From: Amphirosellinia nigrospora
Taxonomy: Eukaryota; Ascomycota; Sordariomycetes; Xylariales; Xylariaceae
Length of the DNA: 64,000 nt
Assembly: GCA_004123355.1 (NCBI GenBank)
Contig: SCHM01000003.1
Coordinates: 7,769,058 to 7,833,057 of the forward strand
Direction of reading: 5' to 3'
The position numbers and the translations under genes are program-made. Below the pieces are notes generated by a model. That model worked only from the letters and a program-made list of their open reading frames with translations. It did not search any database and was not told the origin of the DNA. Positions 1 through 10,960 of this stretch are shown one piece after another. Within the stretch, counting starts at the first letter, position 1. The number at the start of each line of letters is the position of its first letter.

Positions 1-1374
1 CTCATCGCTCACCTAAGTCCGATCTGGTTATGGTACATCAGTTGGCGCGGCATCGAGTGCACGGTGCTTGCTAGACTACACGAGAAGTACGGCCCCGTTA
101 TTCGTATCGCTCCCAATGAAGTCGACATCTCTGACGGCACCGCTGTTCCTCTTATTTACGTGAAGAATGGCGGATTCCGCAAAAGTCCCGTTTATCGCAA
201 CATCGATATTAATGGATTCGCCACCCTTTTCTCCGTCTTGGATCCGGCGCATAGGGCGATTCGAGCAAAGGCTGTCGCGCCTCTTTTCGCTCAACAAAAG
301 CTTGCCCAGGGTAGACCCGAAGTCCAAACAGCCGTGGACGCCATGGTGACTGAGCTCAAACGAAGAAAAGCTGCATCTCACGGCCACCCTGTCGATGTGC
401 TGAATCTTTACCGTTCTACGTTCATCGATTGTGTCTCAATCTACCTACTAGGTGAATCGTTCAATGGCGTTGGTAAAGATAGACTCGTCGCGACAGAGTT
501 TGTAGATGCGTTTGCCTCTAGCGGTCGCTTTTTCCTCCTACCAGGTTGGATATTCTGTCAGGTTGAGTCCTGGGCTGGCAAGTTAAACAAAAACCAACCC
601 GCTACTGATAAGAGCACGCAGTACGTTCAGGACTTCGCTACTCGTCTTGTCGACGGTCACATATCTGGAGAGAAAGACAGTTCCGACACTTATCATGGTC
701 GTCTACTGAAAGCCGGGGTCTCACGAGAGGAGGCCATAGCGCAGATTGTCGATATCCTATTCGCAGGAACCGACGGCGCTGGCAGGGTCTTTGCGTCGCT
801 ATCGCAATACCTAGCTAAACATCCGAAAGTGTGAGCAAGCAAGGCATTTCTTACATCAAAGGACAATCCCACTAAGATAGTTTTACTAGATACGAGAAAG
901 CCCGTGAAGAGATTATGAACAATCCGGATGGGGAGATTCATTCTCTATCCTACTTACCAGGTATAGTCAAAGAGAGCCTACGGCTCGCCTTGGCTAATCC
1001 GACACGGTTGCCGCGCAGTGTTCCCGAAGGCGGACTACACGTGCCTGGTCTGCCATCAATCCCAGCTGGCACAAGAGTCGGCGTCAGCGCATACAGCCTA
1101 CATCTCAATCCTAAGGTCTTCCCCAGAGAAGTTCTTGCCCGAGCGATGGGTTAATCCGTCGTCTGATATGATCCGGGACAGCTTCTACTTTGGCCAAGGC
1201 CCGCGTCAATGCATCGGTCGCAATCTTGCGTGGGCTATGTTGTGCTGGGGCGCCGAGACCCTGATCCGTAGCGATGTGCTGAAGGGAGCCAAACCTGTTG
1301 AAGACAATAGTGAGATTTATGAATGGTTTAATGCTGTTTCTTGCAGTGGAAAGAGCGAGCTTGTTTGGGAGTAA
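1..1374 (+). CDS. Cytochrome P450 monooxygenase, 5' end outside window
   Basis: Heme-thiolate monooxygenase of the fungal pisatin-demethylase-like kind; substrate unknown. The frame is open from base 1 without an ATG, so the N-terminal membrane anchor lies outside the window. Visible in order: the early HEKYGPVIRIAPNEV segment, an I-helix AGTDGAG (most P450s have a Thr where this has Ala), the K-helix ExxR in KESLRL, PERW, and the heme loop FGQGPRQCIGRN with the Cys ligand. One intron fits at 831-889 (GTGAGC to TAG) and joins HPKV to YEKAREEIM. The frame changes at about 1119-1125, between NPKVFP and PEKFLPERW; exon arithmetic needs one extra base or two missing bases there. It lies 210 bp upstream of a co-oriented dehydrogenase that also has frameshifts. 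Family assignment is secure; whether it is functional is not. Confidence 0.87.
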
Positions 1375-1584
1375 AATTCCCATGATGCCCGGTATTTTGG
1401 CGGCGGTTTCATTCTAAGGGATCGGGTCCGGTTCGGCTATGTGCACGTGCTGGCCGCTTCGGCTCCGGACGATTGTCACTAGCTCCCCATATACCACTAC
1501 TACTTAATGAGACCCGATCAGACAAATCTTTATCCCTTTATCAGTCCCATCTATCTCCATCATTTCTCATACTAACTGATAATA

Positions 1585-2662
1585 ATGTCTTCGCCATCCT
1601 CTGTAGACCCATACGCCAAGGTTCACGCCGACCCCAAGGGTCTGGTGATAGCCGGCCAACGGCAGTTCAGATCATCCGCGATGAGGGTCTGGTTAATGCT
1701 ATGGGAGGGAAAGTCATTCTCGTGACGGGATCAACTTCTGGTATCGGTGTCGACACCGTTGAAGCGCTTCACCTGACCGGGGCCGATGTGTATATGCAAG
1801 CGCGGACCTAAAGAAGGCAGAAGTTGTCCGGGACGAGATCCTTAAAACAAGTCAAGGAAAAGGAAAGCTGGAGATTGTACTAATGAACTTCAATTCTTTG
1901 AAGTCGATTCGAGAAGGTGCCAAAGATTTCCTGAGCAAGACACAGAAATTGAACATCCTCGTCAATAACGCAGGTACGTTAATGTCTGCTGCCGCAACAG
2001 CTTTCTGCCAATACGCTAACCAACGTAGGAGTTCGCAACACCCCGGAGGGTAAGACCGACGATGGTTTCGAGACACAGTTCGCCGTCAATCATCTCGCAC
2101 ATTTCCTCCTATTTCAGCTACTCCAACCGACTCTTCTTGCATCTAGCACACCTTCGTTCAACTCCCGCGTCGTCAACGTGACCTCGGGCGCCCACAAAGG
2201 CAGCCAGATAAATTTCGCCAATCCGAATCTCGAGGGGATCTATAACGCCCGGTTGGCTTATTCCAGAGCAAGACTGCAAATATCCTGATGGCCAACCAAA
2301 TCGAACGTCTCTATGGACCATTGGGTATCCACGGTTTATCCGTCCATCCCGGGTGTATCATCACGGGTCTTCAAGTACACAGCCATCCCACTCAGGAGGA
2401 TCGCGATAATTATGTTCGTGCCAATCCAGTGCTAGCGAAGGTTCTTAAGAGCACTGCCCAAGGAGCTGCAACCCAAGTGTGGGCTGCCGTGGCCAAAGTC
2501 TGGGAGGGTCAGGGGGCACTGTACCTGGAGGAGTGTAGGAAAGGGCACGAGTCCGAGGAACCAGACTTGCTGCACGGAGGTTACAAGGCGTTCATCTTCG
2601 ATAAGGTCGCGGAAGAGAAGTTGTGGGATATGAGCTGTCGCATGGTTGGTATCAGTGAATAA
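1585..2662 (+). CDS. Short-chain dehydrogenase/reductase (SDR, WW-oxidoreductase/retinol-dehydrogenase-like)
   Basis: NAD(P)-dependent oxidoreductase with a Rossmann fold. The start is the ATG at 1585 (MSSPSSVDPYAKVHADPK). The sequence shows the cofactor motif TGSTSGIG, NNAG across the intron, and a YxxxK catalytic pair in the AYS-SKTANILMA segment. One intron at 1974-2028 (GTACGT to TAG, CTAAC branch) joins NNAG to VRNTPEG. Three one-base deletions are needed for a continuous protein, near 1640, 1806 and 2262, each beside a short run of G or C. With them the exon lengths close exactly at 341 residues, normal for this family. Retained codon sense on both sides of each break favours consensus error over decay. 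It could act with the upstream P450, which is inference from adjacency only. Confidence 0.85.
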
Positions 2663-2934
2663 TTATGTAGCGCATGGGGCTAGAGTTATTACTTGCGTAG
2701 ACTCGTTACGTCGCCTGCATACTAATAAACTCAAGAGTTTGGATATGGCATCATTCACGAATTTTTTGGCACCCATGAAACAATCTTGTCTTCTCTACAC
2801 TTCATGATTAAGATATCGATTTGAGTCGTGCCGCGCTATAGTCATGAACCCTTTTATTTAACGTCGCAGATAAAGGGTTCTACGAAGTTGAGCTCACGGG
2901 CTTTATTGCTTCTGCTCGTAATAAAGGTAAGTGC

Positions 2935-4455
2935 CTACAAGAAGAAATCCCTCAAGCTCTCACTCATCCCCTCTGTTTCACCCTTCCTCCCCTTCTCCAG
3001 AAGAGTAAGTGCTTCCTTGATGGGAACTCTTATCTCCTTCACACCAACAACTGGGAAATCGAGCAATTCATCTCTTGTCCGACCCCATACGTTCCCGTCC
3101 CATTTCCTCCGCACCAGAAGTACCCCTGTCTTGGGCACATCGTCCCCATCCACACACATGAAGAAAGTTGTGTCCAAACCCTCAACAAACCGCTTTTCTC
3201 GGCAAAACCAAGGAAATCGTCTCACAGCCTCATCGTAGTCCCATCCAATCTTCTCTAGGCCGTGCCCTGGGCGTTTGACCAATTCGGGCGCATAGACCAA
3301 TCGCTCCTCGCCAGGTTTCCGCTTCGCAGCGCCGGAATCAATCAAGCTTGCGCCGAAACCAAGCTCCTTTCCGTGCGTGTTGTATTGGAAGACAACGAAG
3401 ACGGGTTGGGCGCGCACGTCCTCTGATGGCCAGTCGGCGTCGCCGTTAGCTAAGATCAGGAAGCGTGTCTGCAAGCCCTCGTAGCAAGAATACGGGATGC
3501 GGATATTCTGAGAGGTATTAAGGGCCAGTTCTTTGCCGATATTGTGTAAGTCTGTCTTTGACGTCGCCCTTAAGTGGTTCGCGTCCCATGACGGCAGTTT
3601 GACCATTAGCATGCCGTTTTCCACGGGGTCGGGCGTGTCAATTACGAGAATGTGAGTTTTGTGTAAAAATGGGTTCTTTTTACAGCGCAAGGGGTGTAGG
3701 GCAGCGGCTTGCTGTATGAGGTCATCAGCTGATGTTGTGTCTGAGGCGGAGGATGTAGGCGTGAGTTTGGCTTGGACGCGGCAGGCGAAGTCCTCAGGCA
3801 GCTTCTTTTTGAACGCTGGCTCCAGCTTGGCAATTACTTCATCTTCAGATAGACTTGAGTGGATATAAATGGGAATGTAGTAGCCTAAGGGAACATTCTT
3901 GGTTGGCGCGGGTGGTCCATCGTCATCATCATCATCATTATCGTTGTTGTCGCCGCCGCCTCCATCTTCAGTATCAAGATGGAACTCATAACACTCTTTC
4001 TCTTCGGCCCACGAAGAATTCCCAATTTGCAGATTCACTACACTCAAGCCAGCATCAACAGCCTTGATGCGAAACGAGTCAACGTTGCATTCAAGGTCAT
4101 CATCGTCTAGAGTTACCAATATGACTCCCTTAGTTTTCCAGTCTTCGTCGACGGCGGCAATGAAGTACCTGGGCTCAAACACGTTTTGCGTTCCCAACTC
4201 GAGATGGTAGTCGAAGACGGCGCGCAGTGGCTGGCCGACAAAGCGTGACTGCGGGGCAAGACGCACACTGCTGCCCGGCTCGTTGCCTGTGTCGATGCAC
4301 CCAGTTTCGCACTCACGCTCGAGATTTTCAAACTCCGCGTCGGTCAAGCTGATAAGAGTATAGAGAGCTGCGGGATGCAAAGTCATAGGCTCGTCGTGGT
4401 AACGTGCCATCGACGGTGCCTTGGGAGGCAAAGAAAGGTCTGGACTATTGGACAT
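2935..4455 (-). CDS. Unknown 506-residue fungal protein with a triplicated module
   Basis: A single uninterrupted frame with no obvious intron and no family I recognise. There is no signal peptide or membrane segment, so it is probably soluble and intracellular. A module of about 60 residues appears three times, each opening with a hydrophobic-Val-Asp pattern followed by GVxLV and ending in a hydrophobic strand: near residues 97-150 (FIAAVDEDWKTKGVILV), 265-325 (HILVIDTPDPVENGMLMV) and 430-485 (FFMCVDGDDVPKTGVLLV). Between the first and second lies an acidic, low-complexity linker (D/N/G run) near residue 170. It is surrounded by the SDR on the left (tail to tail) and a 1.4 kb gap on the right. 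Its codon composition looks like the coding genes here and no frameshift is seen. Function unknown. Confidence 0.75.
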   Translation of the reverse strand: MSNSPDLSLPPKAPSMARYHDEPMTLHPAALYTLISLTDAEFENLERECETGCIDTGNEPGSSVRLAPQSRFVGQPLRAVFDYHLELGTQNVFEPRYFIAAVDEDWKTKGVILVTLDDDDLECNVDSFRIKAVDAGLSVVNLQIGNSSWAEEKECYEFHLDTEDGGGGDNNDNDDDDDDGPPAPTKNVPLGYYIPIYIHSSLSEDEVIAKLEPAFKKKLPEDFACRVQAKLTPTSSASDTTSADDLIQQAAALHPLRCKKNPFLHKTHILVIDTPDPVENGMLMVKLPSWDANHLRATSKTDLHNIGKELALNTSQNIRIPYSCYEGLQTRFLILANGDADWPSEDVRAQPVFVVFQYNTHGKELGFGASLIDSGAAKRKPGEERLVYAPELVKRPGHGLEKIGWDYDEAVRRFPWFCREKRFVEGLDTTFFMCVDGDDVPKTGVLLVRRKWDGNVWGRTRDELLDFPVVGVKEIRVPIKEALTLLEKGRKGETEGMSESLRDFFL

Positions 4456-5872
4456 ATTTCTCGACCATGAATGAAGTGGTAATATTAAGCGTTTGAGTTT
4501 CGAGCAAGTCTCCTCAACATCAAGTTTCCTTATGAATGCGCAAAGCCGTGTATTTCAGGCAGAATAATCTTGATAGAATAGAAAGAAGTGTGAAATGATT
4601 GCGTAAAATAGAATGTGCTTCACTTTTTCCTGTAGGAGAACAAAAAGGTTGATAGAAGGTGATAGCTTAGATACCTGGATAAGCAGATTACCATTACCTA
4701 AGCCATCCCTTTTTATATGTAGTCAGCTGAACAGCCCCATTATGCAGTACTTATAGCATAGCCTGATAGGCCAGTTTTGACGTCACTCGAGGCACAGCGC
4801 ATAGCATTTTTGGATCCTAGGGTAGTTTTATTGTTTCAATGTTATTGCTAGTCCTGTAACCAAATTCTAAGAATAAGTAATGGGTGGGCCTACCTATTTA
4901 CGTTACATGGCGTCTACGACGAGCGTCATCTGAGGCAAAGTACCAGTTACTGCCTCTTTTAATGCTCGGAGAAGGATCAGAATTCCAAAATATGACGGTC
5001 GAGTGATGCGTGCGATTTTCCCGTCGTCGCATAGCCCGAAGGATGATTCAGCTGAAAGCCACGTTTGATGCAAATGCCGACGATCATTATTAACACTATA
5101 TAGATGGCTGTTGATGATCTTGGCAGCATCACATTTATAGAAGTGAGAGTAGTAGGTTGCCTCATGTTATTGCGCTTCTAACAGCAAACACGTCGAGGGT
5201 TGTATTCTCAATTCTTTTGTCCAGCCTCTTACTAGACATGTTGTAAGCCGATGTTGACTTCTAAGAAGTTTTAGCTCTCATGAATATCTTTATTTCCATC
5301 GCTAGATGAATTGCACTTTGCATGTCCTTTAGAGCTGAGACTAGACATTCAAAAAATCATGATGTCATCATTTATTGAGCTTGTCAGCCTAGCCTCGCCA
5401 ATATTGGCGATCAGTATGCCACATCTACTCCCCGCGTGTGAGATGGTCCTTCAGGATGTCCACTAATGGGACGCTTTGTCAATACCCGAAGATCAACTCT
5501 AGGCTGACGGTAAGCATCGACAGGATTCAATATTGAGTCAGATTTCCTACGGCTCCAACCTAGCTAGAATCTCACATTCATGTCGAAATCGGGAGTGAGC
5601 GGCAGTGATCAACAGTCTTGTTCGTCTCACATCAGATCTCATGATGCTGCAACCCCTATTTGCAAAGAGGATGAAGAATATTATGGAGAAGAGGAACATA
5701 GAGAAGATTGGGTGACTTCTAATATGAAACGTTAGCCTAAGTGCTGGTAGAGATAATTCTATAAAGTCGTGCTCTCGACACTCCAAAGAGTTCATCGACC
5801 AAGCATCCAAACATCTCAGACACAGAGCCTCATAATCCACAAGTTCCTACCTTTAGGAACCTATCCATCACC
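4456..5872. other. Gap between divergent genes, no gene seen
   Basis: About 1.4 kb between the start of the 506-residue protein (minus) and the secreted nuclease (plus). It should hold both promoters. An open frame on the minus strand at 5547-5840 has one hydrophobic stretch but no homology I recognise and no supported start, so I do not call it. Confidence 0.6.
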
Positions 5873-7002
5873 ATGAAAAACCTTCGCCTTCTTGCTTCTC
5901 TGCTCGGTCTGGCCGCGGTCTCATCTGCTGTCAACGCCCCTACCACAAATCTCGAAGCTCGTCAGGATCCCGATGATCTTCTAATCTTCGTGTGCAACGA
6001 TGGCTTGGACGAGATTTGCACCAACATGTGCTACGGTATCAATACTTCCTTCCTCTTAACTTCGTCGTTACTTTTTCCATGGCCTCCCAACTAACGCTGT
6101 TTATCATAGGAGCCTACTGCGCTGGTATCGGTGAAGGGTTGCAATATGACCAGCCCGACTCGGCCACAAAGCGCAACCGCCGCAAGGCTGCTGGTTGTAT
6201 CGCATCAGGCGGTAACCGCTGTTCAACCAAAAAGGGGCATGCTTCCGGTTTCCAGTGCGACGAGTATCCGTTCGCCTCATCGGTGCCCACTAACGGTGCC
6301 ACCACGCGCCTCAACCGCTGCGTGCCAGCGGATCAGAACCGTAAGCAAGGCGGGATCATTAGCGCTTTCTACAGGGGAAGCTACTGCACGGGTAACAATG
6401 GTGGCAAGTGTCAGTTCTCTGTGGAATTTTCTAATGCCGGAGACATCATGTACTGCGACCAGCAAGACTGCGACGCCGATGATGATAATGAGGTAACGGG
6501 GCCCGGTGGTACCGCCGGTGATGGCGACTCGGCCGAAGATGGGACAGATAACGACCCGGATGCTGGCCAGAAGAAGAGGAAGACCAAGAGACGCAACGGA
6601 CTGGGTAAGAGGCTCCCCGGTGCCCCTGTATACCGAACAAGCTCGGGTCTCGAGTTGGATCTACCTAGAGGAGCTCAGATCGGGCAACGGGCTTTTGTTG
6701 TCTTGCCGCGCAACGTGACGCTGTGGGACGAGCAGGCGCAGTTTGGGAACCCTAACCGAATGAGAGCTCTTGACAGTGACGAGGATGATGACGACGACGA
6801 TTATGAGTACATGTTGGCAAACTTGGAGTTGAGAGAGGACACAATTGTTGAAGAGGTTACGCCGGCTGTGTCACACGGACCCTGGCCAGTGCGCAATACA
6901 GTGCCACACAGGGTCACATACGGAGCTCGCGAAATACTACCCTACGAGGCTGAGGCAGTCGTACGAAGTTATCGTGAGTCTCAGAAGCAGATACCGAGCT
7001 GA
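5873..7002 (+). CDS. Secreted NucA/NucB-type deoxyribonuclease-like protein
   Basis: Predicted secreted protein of 351 residues. A signal peptide is clear (MKNLRLLASLLGLAAVSSAVNA), followed by a cysteine-rich region and the NucA/NucB signature: CDEYPFASS near residue 100 and, downstream, the PADQNRKQGG segment, which matches the DEYP...PASEN...G pattern of bacterial sporulation nucleases. One intron at 6036-6109 (GTATCA to TAG) joins CYG to AYCAGIGEG with phase preserved. After the domain come an acidic/Gly-rich linker, a very basic stretch (KKRKTKRR), a hydrophobic core and a second acidic run (DSDEDDDDDDYEY). The family cleaves DNA; that this member is active is inference. Fungal relatives are often annotated as hypothetical or as killer-toxin-like accessory domains. 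No frameshift is seen. Confidence 0.8.
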
Positions 7003-8919
7003 ACTCGAACCCGAAACACTCGCCTCACCGGCTACAGAGGTCTTACCTTTCGGTCCCGTGAAGAAGGGAAAGGAAAGGAAAGGAAGGGGAATTCTGAGCA
7101 TAAAAGGCGGCGAATCCTCCCCTCAAACGGAGGAAGGAATTAGATCTATATGGCCCCTTTGGTACCATAGTCGTTTATTACTCAAATTGAACCTATTCCA
7201 AGCCCTCAATTAGAGCCCTTGTGACAGGCTGTCTAAATCTACGGAGAGCTTCACGTATCTGCTTCATCACCGGAACTCAGAAGGATATTGTCACAGAACG
7301 CTACGAAACAGCTACCGGAGACTAAGGGGCATGGTATACAAGCTCATAGCATATGCATATATATACCAGCAGTACAGACTCTATTGAATAGACAGGGCTT
7401 ATCTTCTTTATCCAAAAATAACAAGTTTGTACAAAAGCTACTAGTAGTAAAAGACATGACAAAGATAATAAGAGTTTTGACAAGTAGGAGTTAATAGTTC
7501 GAGGGATAATACTGAGCGTCTGAGGCTCCTAGTGTTAAATGAATGAATCAAGTATAAAAAGTACGAAATGCTTTTTAACTTGGATCAGCTAAACTGACTG
7601 TACTAAGGTGCATTAGGATTTAAACCTTATCAACAAATCCTAAAGTATTGTTATGATGAATAGTAGAAACTAGATGCTAGCTGATGCTCATTTGTATAAA
7701 AAATTTAATTTTTTACAACTTTGTGGCCTTGAATCGCAACATTCGTTAAATCAGGGGGATTTCCAGCTTGAGCTAAAAACATATAATTTATTTGATTGGC
7801 TGATTGTCTTACTGCGCTGCTCCTAATACGGTTAGAGCATAGCTCGGGCCGGGCGGATCTATTCTATTCTTAGGTACCGACGCGCTAGACAACTGCCCCA
7901 ATTTCTTCTCGACTACCTACCGAAACATATGTGCTTTTGCATATTAAAAAAGGCCCAGAAACCGATATCTAGAGAAATACTATTATTGCTCAGCGCTATT
8001 ATGAATTAAACTCTATCCTACTTTCTATTTCTCTATTCGGCCAATATTAAGTTACTAGCTCATAGCTATTATCATAGTATATCTCAAGTAGGATCCTATC
8101 ACTTTCCAGAGGTGAATAACTTAGAACTCCAATATCAGAGTGGGGTTAATAAAAGCACAGTTATAAAACCGCCTGATCTTGCGGAACCCTTGCCGACACA
8201 GTTGGGGAAGCGGGGTAGAATCCCACCTCGTCAGACCTGGTATTGCTCCGAGTAAGAGACCGTGCGTATGACGATTGACAGGGGGTGATCTCGATCTACC
8301 TGCTCATGATATCGCGTGATACCATTTTGTAGGCTTTAAGACCGACGCATAAAGATTCACCATGTCAATTTTACAAGGTCCTTTGATCACATGAATTGTA
8401 GTTGTTTAAGTCTTCGGTTAGTCTGAAGATTCGGGAATCGCTGGAGTCGCTAATCACAACTCGACTAGCCAGGGGAGAGGAGCGGCATCGGTAGATCATA
8501 CACAGGCATATCTACCTAATCCTGCTCTTCCCCATACTCATGTATGGAGAGATGTGGGGGACGTGAGACGAAGCCGGCAGATCTATCGCCGAATGATGCC
8601 AAACTCGGCCGGCTATTGCCGCTCTCTAAGGTAGATTATGAGCTCATCATCAGACGTCTGCGCACATCTGTATGTTAGTTTATCTTGTTGTAAATAATCG
8701 CTACATAGGTAGTAAACTTCTACTAAAGGAAAAGGGTGTCATAGGAAACTTTGAATAACTCGCAAGTTATACCCTAGCCAAGTGTTGTTGTAACACTTGT
8801 GGCCACAGATCAGACCATTTGTGCTATATAGTTAATTTCTTCCGCCTCAATACGGCTCTCAGCATTCCCTTCTCTCAACCCAACTCCTCACTTGAAAACG
8901 TCCCCTGATCAGAACGACT
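7003..8919. other. Gene-free interval
   Basis: About 1.9 kb, increasingly AT-rich in the middle, with no frame that resembles a protein. A TATA-like ATATAG at about 8826 lies roughly 90 bp before the transporter start and may belong to its promoter. Confidence 0.55.
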
Positions 8920-10960
8920 ATGGACAAAAACAGCCCTACTTTGGGCTCAGGGGCAAATGGCTCACCTTTTGGATAACGGCAAGCGCCCATGAGCTGCGGT
9001 CAAATGTCATTGTCCACTAACCTATAGGATAGGTAGCCTGTGCCACAGATATGAGTTTGTTTGGCTACGATCAGGGTGTTTTCAGTAAGTAGTGACTCTG
9101 AACCCCACCCTTTCTAACTCTGCCAACACTATAGGCGGCGTTGTGATCACGCATGACTACCTCGAAGTTCACAACCTCGACGGCCCGGGGAAGACGAATG
9201 TCCGTTCAATCGTTACGTCTATATATACCATTGGCTGCTTCTTCGGTGCGCTACTAGCCTTTTCCATTGGGGAAACCCTTGGTCGCAGAAAGACGATTGT
9301 CATTGGCACTACGATCATGACAATCGGCGCCATTTTGCAAACGACTTCGTTCAGTGTACCCCACATGATTGTAGGGCGTATCGTCACTGGGTGAGTAAAT
9401 TGAATGAGGTTTATTATACTGCGGGAAGCTCGACATCGTTAAACATAATAAGCATTGGGAATGGAATCAACACCGCGACCGCGCCAGTGTGGCAAACTGA
9501 GACATCAAAAATTCACAACCGCGGCAAGCTCGTGCTTCTCGAAATGAGTATGAACATTTTTGGCTTTATGCTGAGCAACTGGATTAATGTAATCTTCCCT
9601 ACAAACTACTTGACCAGTGTCTTAAATGAATGCTAATTACTCAACAGTATGTAAGTCACCGGGATAATTCCCCTTCAGTAAAGATACTATAGGTCACGAT
9701 ACAACTATACACTGAGTCCGAGCTACCAAACGAAATGTTAACAATGATAGGGGCTGTCATACGTCGGAGGCCCTATCGGATGGCGGCTACCATTAGCGCT
9801 TCAGTTGCTATTTTGCGCAGTCCTGTTCAGCACCGTGCCATGGCTCCCTGAGTCTCCACGGTAAGTACTCAGGGGCGCTTTCTCAAAAGCGACTCTCATT
9901 TAACGTATTGCTGATAGATGGCTACTTGCGCACGGCCGAGAAGATGAAGCTAGCATCATTCTAGCTGACCTCGAGGACAAGGCAGTCGATGACCCGGAAA
10001 TTGTTGCCGAGCGCAAAGCGATCATGTTTAGTGTCGAATATGAACGGAAAAATGCAATTAGATGGCGGGACCTTCTTCGCGGCCGGACGACTTCAGGAAC
10101 AAAGACGGTGAGACGACTGCTCCTTGGCTGCGGCACGCAGGCTTTCCAACAATTCGGTGGCATCAACGTGATGAGGTAAACAATATCCGCGGCTCAGTTT
10201 CGAGACGCGTCTATTAAACTGTGCTAGCTATTACTTGCCTACGCTCTTGATAGAGTCTGTCCGACTAGAAGATCAAATGGCACGGCTAATTGCGGCCCTT
10301 GCATCCGTTGCGTATCTCTTCGCCTCGCTGGCTGCAGCCCCAATGGTCGAACGATTTGGGCGACGTGTAATGATGCTGACCTCGACATTTATTCAACTGA
10401 TCTGCTTCATTCTCATAACTGTGCTTCTGCGTTTTACCGAAAAGCCGGGATATCCACACCAAACCGAAGTCGCCAAAGCCAGTGTTGTATGGTTCTTCGT
10501 GTACTACATTGGCTTCGGTCTAGGGATGCTGGGGATCCCTTGGCTGTACCCAACCGAGATCAACAGTCTACCTATGCGAACTAAAGGAGCCGCAGTGGCA
10601 ACAATGACAAACTGGATTACCAACTTTCTAGTAGTCGAGGTCACTCCTATTGGTATTCAGAACCTTGGATGGAAATTCTATGTCATCTGGGCCGTGGTCA
10701 ATGCCGTCGCATTACCGATAATCTGGGCGCTTTTTCCAGAAACGGCCAATAGGACATTGGAGGACCTCGATGCCTATTACCGTGAAGATCCGCCTTTGCT
10801 AGTCATCAAAGACAAGGATGCCACTTGTGTGCATCGACCTCAAAAGTTCGCAATAGCGCAGAGCCGTGATGTCGAGGACGTTGCAGCAGCTGGGTTGAGG
10901 GGGCGCTCTATTCACGAGGACGGCGACGAAAACCTGTTTACGAATGATAAAGGGAGATGA
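8920..10960 (+). CDS. MFS sugar (hexose-type) transporter, eight exons including a 3-nt microexon
   Basis: Plasma-membrane sugar porter of the major facilitator superfamily, 12 membrane helices expected. Exons: 8920-8978, 9033-9084, 9135-9390, 9453-9588, 9648-9650, 9751-9860, 9918-10175, 10228-10960. Family signatures are present: SLFGYDQGVFSG, GETLGRRK, PWLPESPRWL, QQFGGINVMSYYLPT, ERFGRR and PETANRTLEDLD. The spliced product is about 535 residues, normal for the family. The first intron would start with GC (8979, GCAAGC) instead of GT. The N-terminal frame needs one added base near 8943 to join ATG 8920 to LRGKWLTFW; no other in-frame ATG exists. The fifth exon is only TAT and supplies the conserved Tyr of WINYG. 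The C-terminal tail is cytosolic and charged. Confidence 0.9.
9648..9650 (+). other. Candidate 3-nt microexon (TAT, Tyr)
   Basis: Flanked by an intron at 9589-9647 (GTAATC to CAG, with CTAAT near the acceptor) and one at 9651-9750 (GTAAGT to TAG, with TTAAC). Skipping it deletes the Tyr from the strongly conserved WINYGLSYVGG segment; including it restores the motif in frame. The arrangement could equally be spliced as a stepwise twin intron, giving the same mRNA. Confidence 0.7.

Noticed and set aside
1-2662. Calling the P450 and SDR pseudogenes
   Set aside because: Same type of one-base break is found in idh1 and sec5, so the breaks are more likely assembly errors; motif content is otherwise intact.
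5547-5840. 97-codon minus-strand frame with a hydrophobic stretch
   Set aside because: No start context, splice logic or recognisable domain; lies in the promoter gap of the secreted nuclease.
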